NCBI GenBank assembly: GCA_017439185.1
Contig: JAFRTM010000027.1
Location: 1 to 44,514 of the forward strand
DNA length: 44,514 nucleotides
Direction: 5' to 3'
Source of the DNA: Bacteroidales bacterium
Lineage (GTDB): Bacteria; Bacteroidota; Bacteroidia; Bacteroidales; P3
Made by a program: the position numbers and the translations under genes. Position 1 is the stretch's first letter; each line of letters begins with the position of its first letter. The notes beneath the pieces were generated by a model, which saw only the letters and a program-made list of their open reading frames with translations, had not been told where the DNA came from and searched no databases. This document shows, one piece after another, positions 41,963-44,514 of this stretch.

Positions 41963-42200
41963 CGATTCATTCAAAGAAAGCAATAATATTCTCCAAAAAG
42001 TGTTAAATATAGGTTTGGAAGAAATGAAAAAGAATGGAGAGATTTGAAAGGGCACACAAAAGGGCACACAAAAAGAAAAAAACAATACAAAAACAAAGCA
42101 ACTACCTGTTATATAAAGTAATAAAAAGGCGCACAAAAGGGTGCGCAAAATTTATAAAACAAATATCATAGAGCAAAATTAATACACATAAATATTAATC
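41963..42200 (+). repeat. Gene-free AT-rich spacer with GGGCACACAAAA repeats and a small hairpin
   Basis: GGGCACACAAAA occurs twice in tandem (about 42050-42073). A related GGCGCACAAAAGGGTGCGC follows about 55 bp later, in which GCGCAC (42129-42134) and GTGCGC (42141-42146) can pair around a 6-nt loop. There is no U-tract, so it is not a typical terminator. It marks the boundary between the island and the pyruvate oxidoreductase gene. Confidence 0.5.
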
Positions 42201-42214
42201 CTTAAACGTTTAAG
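42201..42214. promoter_or_regulatory. 14-bp perfect palindrome CTTAAACGTTTAAG next to the nifJ start codon
   Basis: The palindrome ends 3 nt before the ATG at 42218, occupying the ribosome-binding region. It could be a repressor site or an mRNA element limiting initiation. It is not the Rex-type operator (TTGTGAA...TTCACAA). No TAnnTTTG promoter box is visible in the 100 bp above. Confidence 0.45.
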
Positions 42215-42217
42215 CTT

Positions 42218-44514
<2,297 letters not shown>

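Overview
The window is a stretch of Bacteroidetes chromosome, most likely from an uncultured member of the Bacteroidales. The evidence is the gene content (DUF4175, DUF4954 and DUF5606 proteins, a sphingolipid-type serine palmitoyltransferase, WbqC-like and CapA proteins, an FGE-like lipoprotein, a large protein built of Fn3-like and FISUMP-like modules) and repeated promoters of the Bacteroidetes type (TAnnTTTG -7 box, in the best cases with TTG or TTTG 19-20 nt upstream). No rRNA, tRNA or CRISPR was seen.

Layout. 1-6517 (minus): the first 2172 codons of a giant secreted repeat protein that runs off the left edge. 6518-6965: a spacer holding one copy of an unrecognised composite repeat. 6966-18467: housekeeping genes (U32/RlhA-like protein, aspartate kinase, WbqC-like protein, mnmG, ybeY, an RsbW-like ATPase, DUF4175, an SDR). 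18491-24179 (minus): a Na/Pi cotransporter, a small membrane-anchored protein, a GNAT-like protein overlapping serine palmitoyltransferase, deoC and rpiB. 24180-25076: an 860-bp non-coding region with two 7-bp-period arrays, a second inverted copy of the composite repeat and DnaA-box-like motifs. 25077-27269: accessory genes (a DUF6266-like protein; a glycine-zipper protein paired with a four-helix membrane protein). 27392-36995: nadA, a prolyl-tRNA deacylase, an RluA-type synthase, an FGE-like lipoprotein, CapA, DUF5606, metG, DUF4954 and hisK, several with ATGA overlaps. 37003-39030: an HhH plus beta-barrel protein. 39315-41962: an AT-richer island (truncated RhuM, KilA-N protein, lipoprotein, CoiA-like nuclease). 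42218-44514: the start of pyruvate:ferredoxin oxidoreductase, cut by the right edge.

The most notable signals are not genes. Three ParB-type parS palindromes lie within 18 kb (10828, 16203, 28897). Genes diverge around 24.2-25.0 kb, and the + strand changes from C-rich to G-rich near 16.3 kb. Together these suggest the window lies near the chromosome origin. Intergenic DNA carries four arrays with a 7-bp period and two with an 11-bp period. One of the 7-bp arrays in each of two spacers is followed by the same roughly 200-280-bp element, in opposite orientations, and I cannot assign that element to any known family.
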